A DNA stretch of 24,218 bases from Alphaproteobacteria bacterium (GTDB taxonomy: Bacteria; Pseudomonadota; Alphaproteobacteria; Micropepsales; Micropepsaceae): contig DMER01000200.1 in assembly GCA_003451645.1 (NCBI GenBank), positions 21,735-45,952 of the forward strand, written 5' to 3'. Positions within the stretch are counted from its first letter, which is position 1. Every line of letters starts with the position of its first letter. This document shows positions 1 to 8,624 of the stretch, one piece after another. The position numbers and the translations under genes are program-made. The notes beneath the pieces were generated by a model. It saw nothing but the letters and a program-made list of their open reading frames with translations, ran no database searches and was not told the origin of the DNA.

Positions 1-338
1 TGCAGATCATGGCGGGCGTGGCAGGCCCGCTGCTTGACACCTTCTTTGTGCGCTCAAGCCTGGACCGCCGCGCGGTGGTGGCGACCAAGGCCGCTACGCA
101 AACGCTGAGCCATATCATGAAGGTGGCCTATTACGGCACGCTCGCCTCGGTCAGTGCGGACCTGACGCCCAGCATCTTCACCGCGAGCATCCTGGCCGCC
201 ATTGCGGGCACGACGCTGGCTGCACCGATCCTTGAGAAAATGACCGATGCGAGCTTCCGCAAATGGACGCAAACTATCGTGCTAATCACCGGCGGCGCCT
301 CGATCGCGCAAGGCCTTTGGTTCTGGCTGACGCCATAA
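1..338 (+). CDS. C-terminal part of a TauE/SafE-family membrane permease (partial)
   Basis: The reading frame is open from the left edge (first full codon at 3) to a TAA at 336-338, so only about the last 111 residues are visible. They are hydrophobic with small-residue-rich helices and include the glycine-proline segment GVAGPLLDTFF and a Lys/Thr-containing stretch (TKAATQTLSH), both typical of TauE/SafE-type permeases. That family moves sulfite, sulfonates or other organic anions across the inner membrane, but the substrate cannot be inferred from this fragment. The N-terminal half lies outside the window. The gene converges on the autotransporter, with a terminator hairpin starting right at its stop codon. 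The family call is by pattern recognition and is moderately sure. Confidence 0.65.
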   Translation, partial: QIMAGVAGPLLDTFFVRSSLDRRAVVATKAATQTLSHIMKVAYYGTLASVSADLTPSIFTASILAAIAGTTLAAPILEKMTDASFRKWTQTIVLITGGASIAQGLWFWLTP

Positions 339-368
339 AAAAGGCCGCCCCGTGCATGGGGCGGCCTT
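337..368 (-). terminator. Intrinsic terminator for the autotransporter gene
   Basis: A perfect 11-bp inverted repeat (AAGGCCGCCCC at 341-351 and its complement at 358-368) encloses the 6-base loop GTGCAT. On the minus strand the stem is followed by a run of T (complement of the A run 337-342), the classical Rho-independent arrangement. It sits 22 bases past the stop of the minus-strand autotransporter. In the plus direction the stem lacks a T tract, although a run of A precedes it, so it may also end the permease transcript less efficiently. Confidence 0.9.
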
Positions 369-389
369 GATCCAAAAGCCGGGACGTGC

Positions 390-3300
390 TTACCAGATCT
401 TGCGGGCGCCAATCATGCCTTGATAGCCCTGCACGTCGCTGTCGGCGCCTTGCGTGGTCGCAGCCTCAGCCGTCAGCGACCATCCTTCGCCCACATCGGC
501 ATTGAGGCCCAGATTGACATTGATGAGCGCATTGGCCGTTTCGACGCGCGCCAAGGCATTGCCCACCCAAACATTCTGACCCTCTTCAAAGCTGTGTACA
601 TAGGCGACTACCGCATAAGGTTTCACAGCACCCCAAACATCGTCATAGCGCGCCGCAATCCGGCCCTCAAACTCGCTGGCGTCCTCAACAGTGCCAGCCA
701 GGAAGCAGCTGGCGCCACACTCAGTGCCATCATAATGCAAGGCACCCTCGACCGCGATGCTCGCATTGCCGTCGAGAGGTTGACGGTAGCCCGCATAGAC
801 GCTGGCGATCGCACCTTCGATGTCAGCGCCGTTCGTGCCGCCACTGGCCAATGCGCGAGTATAATCCCACTCGGTCGACTGATAGCCCGCGGTCAAGCCG
901 GAGTAATATCCGCTGCCCGAAGTATAGGTGAGTGCACCTTCAACCGTCCACGTATCGCCATCGAGAGTGGCGGCCCCTTGCACCAGATTAAGATCGACCT
1001 CTTGATTGGCATATCCGCCACGAATGCCCAGGGCGAAACCATCATGAAGGGCCACCTCGGCGCCGCCATTGACGCAGTAATAACTGCTGTCGAAATCGGC
1101 GCCGGTTGACGCGTCTGCTTCAAAGGTGCCGTAGCGGCCATTGACCCAGGTGCGGCCCTGTCCCTTGGCGTCGCCATTTTGCGTGTGTTCAACGCCGCGG
1201 AAGCAGTCCCGCGTGAGTTGCCGCCCTGCCGCGAGCGCGACCGCATTGGCAACTAGTTCTTCCCGCAGCACAGTGCGGAGGAAGAATTGATCCGCTCCGC
1301 CAGGTCCGGTGTTGTTCTGGAAGTTGACCAGATATTGGAAGCCGCCGATGAAGCCGTTGGTCTGGTTCTGTGCGGTGGTTGGATCGTTGGGATCGGCCAG
1401 GAAGAAGTTGCCCGCCGATGCTGCGCCATTGCCGACGCGTGCGACCTCGATGCCATTGCCTGTGGTCGCCACCGGGTTGTCAGACGGCGCATCGAACTGA
1501 AGCAGCAGCTGCGTATCTTCGCCTGCATAGTTGTTCGTGATGTTCAGGAAGTCATGCGTGGTGCCATTCACGGGCACGGCCTGGTTGTTGGCCAGGATGT
1601 CGACGGTATAGGTGGGCGCACCGACGCCAACATAATTGACGGTGACGCCGATCCCAGGTGAATTGCCTGGGGACACAGTTCCAGCATTTTCCAGGTAGGT
1701 GACATTAAACGCACCGCTGAATGTGCCGTCGTTAAAGATGTCGTTGCCGGTGCCGTTCAACTCAAACTCCGCACCCGGATCAATAAAGACGTCCGGGCTG
1801 GCGAGGCTGCCATTCACGATCAGCTTGCCGCCCTCGACATCCGTGTCTCGCGTATAGGTGTGGTTGCCGTTGAGGGTTTGGGTAAAGGACCCATTTTTCA
1901 CAATGCCGCCCGCGCCGCCAATCACGCCGGTGAAGGTCTGACTGTTCTGAAAGGCGTCGCCATTGAGGAAGAGGTCGTCCGAAACGATAGTAATGGCGGG
2001 GCTGCCGGTTGCCGTGCCGCTCAGACCGCCAATCGCCTCGTTGTCCTGAACGATCAGCGCCTGGTTCGCGGCTGAGGTGATGAAGACGATGGTGTTGTTG
2101 CCGATGGCATTGCCGCCCTGGGCCGTGGCGCTCGCATTGGCAATGATAGCGAGAACGCCTTCATAGGTGTTGGCCCCAGTGAAGGTCACGCGATTATTGC
2201 CGTTCACAAAGACGAGGCCATCGCCGGATATGTTGCGGTCAAAAATTTGGTCCGCAGGCGGTAGGAAGGTAAGCTGCCCGTTCTGCAGAACTACACCGCT
2301 GGTGTTGGTCAGATTGCCTGCCGTCGCACCATCGCCAAGCTGAATGCTGCCATTTTGGATGATGGTCTGGCCCGTATGGGTCTTATTGCCCAGGAAGAGC
2401 AAATTGCCGCCGCGGGTGGTGAAATTGCCCGCACCGGTGAAGGTGTTGCCAGCGCCGTGGGTTACGGTTTGGCCAAGGGCAAGCTCCAGGACGCCATTGC
2501 CGAGCAAATTGACATTGCGCGCGAGACCCAGCGTGTTGGTGACGCGCAACGTGCCGCCATTGAAGATCAAGTCCGTGCCCGCACCCAAATTGATGATCTG
2601 GCCAATTTGCAGGATGCCCTGATTGATCTGCGTCGCACCTGTATAGGTGTTGCCGCCGCCGAGCACCCAGGTGCCGGTGCCAACCTTGGTGAGGCTGCCG
2701 CCCACGCCGGAGATCACGCCGCCATACTCTACGACGCGCTCACCTTGCGCATTGGGCAGAACAAAGCCGTGATTGTTACCGCCAACCTCGGCGTTCTTGG
2801 TGCCCAGATTGAACTCAGACAGGTTGCTATCACCCTCAACCGAGCCAAATGTGGTGCCAGCGCTGGCCAGCCCCGAGATGTTGAGGATACCAGTACCAGC
2901 AAGGATTTGCCGCGAAGTACCGCCGCTCGAAGTATCGAAGAATTGTGTCTCACCGTCGCTATTGTTGGTGATCGTCGCGGCACCGGCAGTTGATGCGCCC
3001 TCAAAGGCAACTAAATCGTTATTGGTAATGGCAGCCGAGCCCGCCGTGGCGTTGTTCTCAAACCGAACAAATTCATTGTTGGTGACAGTCGCACTTCCCA
3101 ATGACGCATTGTTTCGGACGAAAAGGCCCGCAAATGCACCGTCCTGGACCAAGATATTGGCCGAGCCCGCATTGGAGTCGTCTTCGAAGTTCACTTCACC
3201 AGCGGGGCCAATTTCCAGATCGGCGTTCCCTCCGTTCGATGTATTACGAAAGAAAATCTGCCCGTTATTGCTAACCGCATATGTCACGGGCAAAGAACCA

Positions 3301-3710
3301 GCGCTAGCGTTAGATGCATTATTGAACAAAATATCGGCATTGGCGACATTGACATTGAAGAAGACCGTTCCAGCATCACCATTCAGCAAGTCCGAATTAC
3401 GGGAAATGCCAGCGCCATTGACGAACAAGTCAAAGGCCCCGTTAAAGCCGAAAGTGTAATCCGAGGACCCCGGATTGAAGACCATGGCGGCCAAAGTCTG
3501 ATCGGCCGTGAAATTGATCACCGTGATGTCGGACTCACCGAAAATCGCGGTGTCGCCCGCCACGGGGGCGACATTGCCGGACCAGTTGGCTGCCGTGTTG
3601 AAATTGGAGTTGGACGCCGGGTTAAGAAAACTCCGGTTCGCAGCCTGCGCCGCCGCAACAATCAAGGGGATCGCGGTCGCAGCGATGAGAATGGATTTGA
3701 GTTTACGCAT
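390..3710 (-). CDS. Autotransporter (type V secretion) with beta-helix passenger and C-terminal beta-barrel
   Basis: The product is 1106 residues. I start at the ATG at 3710 because the next residues form a clean signal peptide (MRKLKSILIAATAIPLIVAAAQA) and AAGAGG lies about 8 bases upstream. A TTG at 3740 would only add a short leader. After the signal comes a Gly/Asn/Thr-rich passenger with short rung-like repeats (roughly residues 130-260). It then has at least four segments resembling the autotransporter-associated beta strand repeat (for example LTKVGTGTWVLGGGNTYTG) and the usual GTVSPGNSPG linker motif. The last 270 or so residues, rich in alternating aromatic and Gly residues, look like an autotransporter barrel and end in Ile-Trp rather than the more usual Phe. 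No protease or lipase active site was recognised in the passenger, so an adhesive or surface-structural role is inference. The gene is monocistronic and ends at a strong terminator. Confidence 0.88.
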   Translation of the reverse strand: MRKLKSILIAATAIPLIVAAAQAANRSFLNPASNSNFNTAANWSGNVAPVAGDTAIFGESDITVINFTADQTLAAMVFNPGSSDYTFGFNGAFDLFVNGAGISRNSDLLNGDAGTVFFNVNVANADILFNNASNASAGSLPVTYAVSNNGQIFFRNTSNGGNADLEIGPAGEVNFEDDSNAGSANILVQDGAFAGLFVRNNASLGSATVTNNEFVRFENNATAGSAAITNNDLVAFEGASTAGAATITNNSDGETQFFDTSSGGTSRQILAGTGILNISGLASAGTTFGSVEGDSNLSEFNLGTKNAEVGGNNHGFVLPNAQGERVVEYGGVISGVGGSLTKVGTGTWVLGGGNTYTGATQINQGILQIGQIINLGAGTDLIFNGGTLRVTNTLGLARNVNLLGNGVLELALGQTVTHGAGNTFTGAGNFTTRGGNLLFLGNKTHTGQTIIQNGSIQLGDGATAGNLTNTSGVVLQNGQLTFLPPADQIFDRNISGDGLVFVNGNNRVTFTGANTYEGVLAIIANASATAQGGNAIGNNTIVFITSAANQALIVQDNEAIGGLSGTATGSPAITIVSDDLFLNGDAFQNSQTFTGVIGGAGGIVKNGSFTQTLNGNHTYTRDTDVEGGKLIVNGSLASPDVFIDPGAEFELNGTGNDIFNDGTFSGAFNVTYLENAGTVSPGNSPGIGVTVNYVGVGAPTYTVDILANNQAVPVNGTTHDFLNITNNYAGEDTQLLLQFDAPSDNPVATTGNGIEVARVGNGAASAGNFFLADPNDPTTAQNQTNGFIGGFQYLVNFQNNTGPGGADQFFLRTVLREELVANAVALAAGRQLTRDCFRGVEHTQNGDAKGQGRTWVNGRYGTFEADASTGADFDSSYYCVNGGAEVALHDGFALGIRGGYANQEVDLNLVQGAATLDGDTWTVEGALTYTSGSGYYSGLTAGYQSTEWDYTRALASGGTNGADIEGAIASVYAGYRQPLDGNASIAVEGALHYDGTECGASCFLAGTVEDASEFEGRIAARYDDVWGAVKPYAVVAYVHSFEEGQNVWVGNALARVETANALINVNLGLNADVGEGWSLTAEAATTQGADSDVQGYQGMIGARKIW
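2929..3325 (-). repeat. Degenerate ~19-22 residue tandem repeats in the autotransporter passenger
   Basis: Read on the minus strand, this part of the passenger encodes about six consecutive degenerate units of 19-26 residues. Each has a small-residue core such as NATAGSAAITNN followed by a beta-prone end such as LVAFEG. Clear units are NASLGSATVTNNEFVRFEN, NATAGSAAITNNDLVAFEG and a third beginning ASTAGAATITNN. The period matches one turn of a right-handed beta-helix. The repetition is at protein level, since the DNA copies have diverged. Confidence 0.75.
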
Positions 3711-4093
3711 GTTGACGCCTCTTAAATGTTGACGAGCCAATCGCGGCTTTGCCTTGAACCGAAACCCTAAGAGCCGTTCACCCTTGGGACCTGGCTCCGT
3801 TATCGCGGCCGGTGGTTAATGAATGCTAAAAAATCAGAGTGCCGATTCGCCATAGTTTTCAGGGAGATAGGCAATGGCTCCGCAATTATTCTGCGTGCAC
3901 CCTCATTCGGACCACGGTCAATCGAACAGCCGTTTTAGAAGGGGCGCTGCGCGGGCCCCGCAATCCACCCATGATGGTGCAAGTTGTAGAGGCTGATTTT
4001 TCACACTTGCGTCAAAAAGATTAAGCCCCCTTGTGCAGGCACCCGATTCTCGTGTGAATCGGGCTCAGACCAAAACCAGTGGGGCAAACAATC
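3711..4093. other. Gene-free region between the divergent autotransporter and M3 peptidase genes
   Basis: About 380 bases with no credible gene. The short open frames on the plus strand lack a ribosome site and a recognisable product. The region must hold the 5' leaders and promoters of both divergent genes. Near the autotransporter start there are two copies of GTTGACG (3711-3717 and 3728-3734) flanking its ribosome site. Near the peptidase start there is an 8-bp hairpin. No -35/-10 pair matched the consensus convincingly on either strand. Confidence 0.6.
4042..4063 (+). other. 8-bp hairpin in the leader of the M3 peptidase gene
   Basis: CCCGATTC (4042-4049) and GAATCGGG (4056-4063) are a perfect inverted repeat with the 6-base loop TCGTGT. 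It ends 30 bases upstream of the chosen ATG. No T tract follows, so it does not look like a terminator. It could be an operator or an mRNA leader structure. The pairing is certain, the role is not known. Confidence 0.45.
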
Positions 4094-6217
4094 ATGAAGC
4101 GGCGGACATTCTTGCAAGGAACGGTGGCGGCAATGGCAGTGGCAGGTGTGGGCGTGCCGGCAACGATGGCAGCGACGGGGAATGTGCTGCTCGATCCGTG
4201 GACCGGCGCCTATGGCGGCTTACCCCCCTTTGACAAGATCAAGCCTGCAGAATTCCAGGCGGCCATGATGACCGGGATCGAGATGAACCGCGCCGAGATC
4301 AAGGCGATTGCGGGCCAAAAGGACGCCCCCACCTTCGCCAATACGCTGGCCAAGATGGAGGATGCGGGCAGGCCCTTTAACCGTGCCGCGCAATTGTTCT
4401 TCATCTATGCCGGCACGATGTCGGACGACACGATCAAGAAGACCGAGCGGGACATTTCGCCCGTGCTAGCCGCCTTCCAGGACGAGATCGTCCAGGACGA
4501 AGCGCTCTTTGCACGGATCAAAGCGGTCTATGATGCGCGGGAGACCTCAGGTCTGACGGCGGAGGAGAAGCGCATCGCGGACCTGCAATATCTCTCGTTC
4601 CAGCGCCAAGGTGCGGGCCTCGACAAGGCCAAGAAGGCGCGCCTCGCAGCCATCAACAAGGACCTCGCGACGCTCTACACGGCCTTCAGCCAGAACCAGC
4701 AGAAGGATGAGGACGAAGACTTTGTGCTGCTGGAGAGCGAGGCCGATCTGGCGGGAATGTCAGACGGTATGAAGACCGCCTATGCCGAGGATGCCAAGCG
4801 CCGCGGCAAGGCCGGCAAATGGGCGATTGCCAATACACGCTCGGCTGCCGAACCCTTCCTGGTGTTCTCCACCAAGCGGGATTTGCGCGAGAAGGTCTTC
4901 AAAATGTGGACCAATCGCGGCGACAACAACAACGCCGCCAATAACCGCAAGACCATCACACAGGTCCTGAAACTGCGGCAGGAAAAGGCCAATCTGCTAG
5001 GCCACCCGACCTTCGCGCATTGGCAACTGGCCAACAACATGGCCAAGACGCCGGACAACGCGAATAATCTGATGATGAAGGTATGGAAGCCGGCCGTTGC
5101 CGCCTTCCGAGCCGAAGTGGCCGAGGCGCAAGCCCTTGCCGACAAAGAAGGCGCCAAATTCAAACTCGCCGCCTGGGACTTCCGCCATTATGCGGAGAAG
5201 GTGCGCAAGGCAAAGTATGACCTCGATCAGGCGGAGGTCACCCAATATCTGCAGCTCGACAAGATGGTCGAGGCGATCTTCTTCTCCGCCAACAAGGTCT
5301 TTGGACTGAGCTTCAAGAAATTGTCCGGCATCCCGGTCTATCACCCCGATATGTCCGTGTATGAAGTGACCCGCGGCGGCAATCATGTGGGCCTGTTCTA
5401 TTTCGATCCCTTCGCGCGGACCGGCAAGCGCTCGGGCGCGTGGATGAACGAATACCGCACGCAGGAGCGCTTCAAGACCGAGGTCAAGCCGATCGTCTCC
5501 AACAATTGCAACTACGTCAAAGGCAAGGCGGGTGAGCCCGTGCTCATCTCCTGGGACGATGCGTCAACCTTGTTCCACGAATTTGGCCACGCCTTGCACG
5601 GCCTCTTGTCGAACACGACTTATCCATCCGTAGCCGGAACAAGTGTGAAGCGCGACTTTGTTGAATTCCCCAGCCAGATCATGGAGCGCTGGCTGGAGAC
5701 GCCGGAAGTGCTCGGCACCTATTGCCTGCACTACAAGACGGGCAAGCCCATCCCCAACGATCTGGTGGAGAAGATCAAGCGCGCGCGCAATGCCGGTCAA
5801 GGCTTCTCTACGACGGAGTATCTGGCCTCCGCAATCTATGACATGCGCATCCACATGACCGACGCGAGCGCAGGCATCGATCCGGTGGAGTTTGAAAAGA
5901 AAGTGGCGGCCGAGATCGGCATCCCCGACGAGATCGTGCTGCGCCACCGCCCAACGGCCTTTGGCCACATCTTCTCGGGCGACGGCTATTCGTCTGGGTA
6001 TTACGTCTATATCTGGGCGGACACGCTGTCGGCCGACTCGATCGAAGCCTTCAAAGAGGCAGGCAGCATGTTCGATGCCCCGACATCGAAGCGCTTCCAC
6101 GACACCATCATGAGCGTTGGCGGCTCGGTCCCGCCGGAGGTCGCCTTCCGCAACTTCCGCGGCCGGGACGTGGACACCAACGCGCTGATGCGCGACCGCG
6201 GCTTTCCGGTGAGCTGA
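4094..6217 (+). CDS. M3-family zinc metallopeptidase, peptidyl-dipeptidase Dcp-like, Tat-exported
   Basis: A 707-residue M3 (thimet oligopeptidase/Dcp clan) peptidase that cleaves short peptides. The zinc site HEFGH is at residues 495-499 in the context TLFHEFGHALHG, and the third-ligand region FVEFPSQ follows about 30 residues later. The C-terminal GHIFSGDGYSSGYYVYIWAD block is characteristic of the family. The length is close to E. coli Dcp (about 680 residues) plus a signal. I start at the ATG at 4094 rather than the GTG five codons earlier. It opens a twin-arginine signal (MKRRTFLQG followed by a hydrophobic Ala/Val/Gly stretch ending near ATMAA), and GGGG lies 9 bases upstream. Export as a folded Zn enzyme to the periplasm is inferred from this signal. 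The gene stands alone and converges on the aspartic protease. The choice between peptidyl-dipeptidase and oligopeptidase A activity cannot be settled by eye. Confidence 0.9.
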   Translation: MKRRTFLQGTVAAMAVAGVGVPATMAATGNVLLDPWTGAYGGLPPFDKIKPAEFQAAMMTGIEMNRAEIKAIAGQKDAPTFANTLAKMEDAGRPFNRAAQLFFIYAGTMSDDTIKKTERDISPVLAAFQDEIVQDEALFARIKAVYDARETSGLTAEEKRIADLQYLSFQRQGAGLDKAKKARLAAINKDLATLYTAFSQNQQKDEDEDFVLLESEADLAGMSDGMKTAYAEDAKRRGKAGKWAIANTRSAAEPFLVFSTKRDLREKVFKMWTNRGDNNNAANNRKTITQVLKLRQEKANLLGHPTFAHWQLANNMAKTPDNANNLMMKVWKPAVAAFRAEVAEAQALADKEGAKFKLAAWDFRHYAEKVRKAKYDLDQAEVTQYLQLDKMVEAIFFSANKVFGLSFKKLSGIPVYHPDMSVYEVTRGGNHVGLFYFDPFARTGKRSGAWMNEYRTQERFKTEVKPIVSNNCNYVKGKAGEPVLISWDDASTLFHEFGHALHGLLSNTTYPSVAGTSVKRDFVEFPSQIMERWLETPEVLGTYCLHYKTGKPIPNDLVEKIKRARNAGQGFSTTEYLASAIYDMRIHMTDASAGIDPVEFEKKVAAEIGIPDEIVLRHRPTAFGHIFSGDGYSSGYYVYIWADTLSADSIEAFKEAGSMFDAPTSKRFHDTIMSVGGSVPPEVAFRNFRGRDVDTNALMRDRGFPVS

Positions 6218-6240
6218 CACGCGAACACTCGGTTGCGCGC

Positions 6241-6264
6241 CCCCGAGGCTTTAGGGCCCCGGGG
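6241..6264. terminator. Possible bidirectional terminator hairpin
   Basis: CCCCG (6241-6245) pairs with CGGGG (6260-6264). After one A/C mismatch, GGC (6247-6249) pairs with GCC (6256-6258), leaving the loop TTTAGG, which contains the stop codon of the minus-strand protease. It lies between two convergent genes, which fits a termination role, but neither side has a proper T tract. Weak call. Confidence 0.3.
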
Positions 6265-7186
6265 TTGGCGTGAGCGAAAACCACGCCCCGGGATAGTCAA
6301 GCGTGAGGATCATGCCGCGCAAGGCGGGCGCGCCAATCCGGCCAGCATAATCGGGTCCTGCCCCAGCGGGCCTGGCATCGTCAGCGGCATTCGCGGTCAG
6401 GCCGGTAATCCGCGCGCCACCCAATTCCAGCGCGTCGATGGGCGCGAGGCGCAACGTTTGCGGACCCGCAATGGTCGCGCCCTGTGCATCGGTCGTGGTC
6501 AAATCCGGAAAGGCCGCAGCGGTGCGCTGCGCCAGCAGATGCACCGCAGTATCGGCCCCGGTATCGACCCCAAATGTGCCGCTCAGCGCGCGCCCGCGAT
6601 GGATCACGCGCGCCTGCACAAAGGGCTGGCCTGCCACTCGCATGTCATGGCTGCCAGTGGGCCTCACCGCGCCGCCAGGGGCGAGCACCACCCGCCCTTC
6701 GGCGAAATCCGCCGTGAGGTTATAGGCGGATAGAAAATCATGGCCCAGAACACCCTGCACTTCACTGCTGAGCGCGCGGCGCAAGCCCGCCAAATCTGCA
6801 GCCGCCGCTTTGAGCGAGCGTGTGGCGCCGCCCACAGTGAGTGTGGTTTCGGCTAGCGCGCGCGCGGCCAAGCCACCCTCGCGGCCGGGGGCCCCAAGGG
6901 TCAGACCAGGGCCCAGTGCGAGCTTGGCCCTTTGTGCCCAGGCAGTGTCGATCACCGTGACAGCGGCACCCGTATCGAGGACAAACAGCGCCGCGGGCAT
7001 GGGCCCCACCCACACCGGCACCAAAAGCAAATGCCCATCACGAATGGCGGTCACCGAAGCCAGCGGCTCAGCCCCGCCTGCACGCGCGCACAGGGCGAGG
7101 GAGAGCCCGGCCCCAAGAACCTGCCGCCGGTTTGCCAAACGCCTCAACACTGTGACCAACTTTCGATTGATAGCCTGGGCGGGCAC
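6251..7186 (-). CDS. Exported retropepsin-like aspartic protease with two active-site lobes
   Basis: A 311-residue protein with two aspartyl-protease signatures: FVLDTGAAVTVID (Asp71) and FGVDTGADTAVHL (Asp208). Each is followed by the hydrophobic-Gly motif of a retropepsin lobe (VLGHDFL in the first, RIGAPALRGMI in the second). Single-chain pairs of such lobes occur in bacterial 'aspartyl protease family' proteins. The N terminus has NRRQVLGAG followed by a hydrophobic run and ALCARAGGA, resembling a Tat or Sec signal, so periplasmic location is likely. The start is a GTG at 7186, supported by GGGAG 8 bases upstream; no better ATG precedes the signal. It is divergent from the ATPase gene with only 16 bases between starts. 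The substrate is unknown. Confidence 0.8.
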   Translation of the reverse strand: MPAQAINRKLVTVLRRLANRRQVLGAGLSLALCARAGGAEPLASVTAIRDGHLLLVPVWVGPMPAALFVLDTGAAVTVIDTAWAQRAKLALGPGLTLGAPGREGGLAARALAETTLTVGGATRSLKAAAADLAGLRRALSSEVQGVLGHDFLSAYNLTADFAEGRVVLAPGGAVRPTGSHDMRVAGQPFVQARVIHRGRALSGTFGVDTGADTAVHLLAQRTAAAFPDLTTTDAQGATIAGPQTLRLAPIDALELGGARITGLTANAADDARPAGAGPDYAGRIGAPALRGMILTLDYPGAWFSLTPTPGP

Positions 7187-7202
7187 GGCTTAGACTCCCG
7201 CG

Positions 7203-8618
7203 ATGTCCCGAAGCGCTAGTCAACCACGGCCCCGGCCTGCAAAAAAGCCCTCCCGCCCCAAACAGCCCGCCAAGACACGGGCCGTCTACCTGTCGGCCTT
7301 AGAGGTCGAGAACATGCGGGTCTTTGGCCGCCGCCAACGGCTCGATTTCTGCGACAACGATGGGCGCCTCAGCCAATGGACTTTCATCCTGGCGCCAAAC
7401 GGTGGCGGCAAGACAACTCTGCTGAGGGCGATTGTGGCGGCGCATACTGCGGTCGCCAATCGTGAGCCCCTCGGCTATCCAGGGTTTCAGCAATTGCCCA
7501 TTCAAGATCATTTTGGGCGAAACTCTGAAGATGAAGCAAGAACTTGGATAACAATGTCTCGCAGACAGTTCGGCTTGGCGGAAAGAGCCCAATCAATTGA
7601 CGCCACCGTGGCCTGTATGATCGCGATGAACCGCCGCACTGTCCCCTGGCGCGAGCATGACTCCAACGTCATGACGATTTTGGACAGTGACTTTGACCAC
7701 AAACTCGCGGCTGAACTGTTCCTCCTAGCCTATGGCGCGCCGCGCATGGTCTCCGCCTCAGGCGCACGCAACAGCCAAGGCCGTGACCGGACCTTTGAGA
7801 CACTCTTCGACGAAGACGCAACCTTGCGCGATCCGCAAAACTGGCTGTTTGAAACCGATATAGTTGAGCGGCGAAAGAGCGGCACCGGCCCGCGCTTGGC
7901 AATGATCGAGAAAATCCTCGCCGACATCTTGCCGGATGTAGACGCGGTGCGGATCGGTTTCAACAAAGCGGGATCGCCGGAAGCGCAATTCAAAACGCAA
8001 GATGGCTGGATCCCCTATCACGCCATGAGCCACGGCTATCGCACCATGATGGGGTGGGTGATCGATTTCGCAAGCCGGATGGTCCAGCGCTATCCGGACT
8101 CCAAGACCCCCTTGGCGGAGCCTGCTGTTGTTCTGGTCGATGAGATCGACCTGCATCTGCATCCGGTGTGGCAGCGCCGCCTGATCGCCGAACTCACCCG
8201 CAACTTCCCGCGGACACAGTTCATCGTCACCGCGCACAGCCCCCTTGTGGTGCAGGCCGCAGAGAAGGCGAACCTTGCTGTGCTGCGCCGTGACACCCAC
8301 ACGGGGGAAATGCTCATCGACAATGAGCCGGGCAATATTTCCGGCTGGCGGGTCGACCAGATATTGACCAGCGATCTATTCGGCATTGAAAGCGCCCGCA
8401 GCCCGATCCAACAGGACAAGATCGACCGGCGTGTACAATTGATCCGGAAATCCCGGCTGACGCCCAAGGAAGCCGACGAACTGCGCCAACTGAACGAAGC
8501 GGTTTTGAGCATGCCGGTCCTGGAGCGCAAGGAGGACCAAGATTTGCTCGACCTCCTGAAGGATACGATTGCGAGCCGGCGTCAACCCAAGGCTGCACGT
8601 GCGGCGGGCTCGAAGTGA
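7203..8618 (+). CDS. AAA/ABC-type ATPase of a Septu-like (PtuA) defence pair
   Basis: A 471-residue SMC/OLD-like ATPase (AAA_21 type). Walker A is APNGGGKTT (residues 64-72). A signature-like SHGYRTMMGW starts at Ser276, Walker B is VVLVDEID with Asp313-Glu314, and the switch His345 lies in TAHSP. The DLHLHPVWQRRL segment after Walker B is typical of the DNA-repair and defence ATPases in this group. There is a basic, Pro-rich N-terminal tail of about 25 residues. The ATG at 7203 has no clear Shine-Dalgarno, and no better start precedes Walker A. The stop is followed, in the same frame and 6 bases on, by the HNH gene, and this two-gene order is that of PtuA-PtuB (Septu). In Septu the ATPase binds and gates the nuclease after phage infection. 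That role here is inferred from architecture and neighbour only. G+C is locally low (24 of 60 bases at 7501-7560). Confidence 0.82.
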   Translation: MSRSASQPRPRPAKKPSRPKQPAKTRAVYLSALEVENMRVFGRRQRLDFCDNDGRLSQWTFILAPNGGGKTTLLRAIVAAHTAVANREPLGYPGFQQLPIQDHFGRNSEDEARTWITMSRRQFGLAERAQSIDATVACMIAMNRRTVPWREHDSNVMTILDSDFDHKLAAELFLLAYGAPRMVSASGARNSQGRDRTFETLFDEDATLRDPQNWLFETDIVERRKSGTGPRLAMIEKILADILPDVDAVRIGFNKAGSPEAQFKTQDGWIPYHAMSHGYRTMMGWVIDFASRMVQRYPDSKTPLAEPAVVLVDEIDLHLHPVWQRRLIAELTRNFPRTQFIVTAHSPLVVQAAEKANLAVLRRDTHTGEMLIDNEPGNISGWRVDQILTSDLFGIESARSPIQQDKIDRRVQLIRKSRLTPKEADELRQLNEAVLSMPVLERKEDQDLLDLLKDTIASRRQPKAARAAGSK

Positions 8619-8624
8619 CCGGCG

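Noticed and set aside
3839..4024. Short open frame in the gap before the M3 peptidase
   Set aside because: No ribosome site, no signal or domain, and an atypical Arg/Thr-rich composition. It is more likely non-coding leader or promoter DNA.
7100..7260. Retron ncRNA or reverse transcriptase upstream of the ATPase/HNH pair
   Set aside because: Some retrons use the same nuclease family, but no reverse transcriptase is encoded nearby. The 16-base gap before the ATPase leaves no room for an msr-msd RNA.
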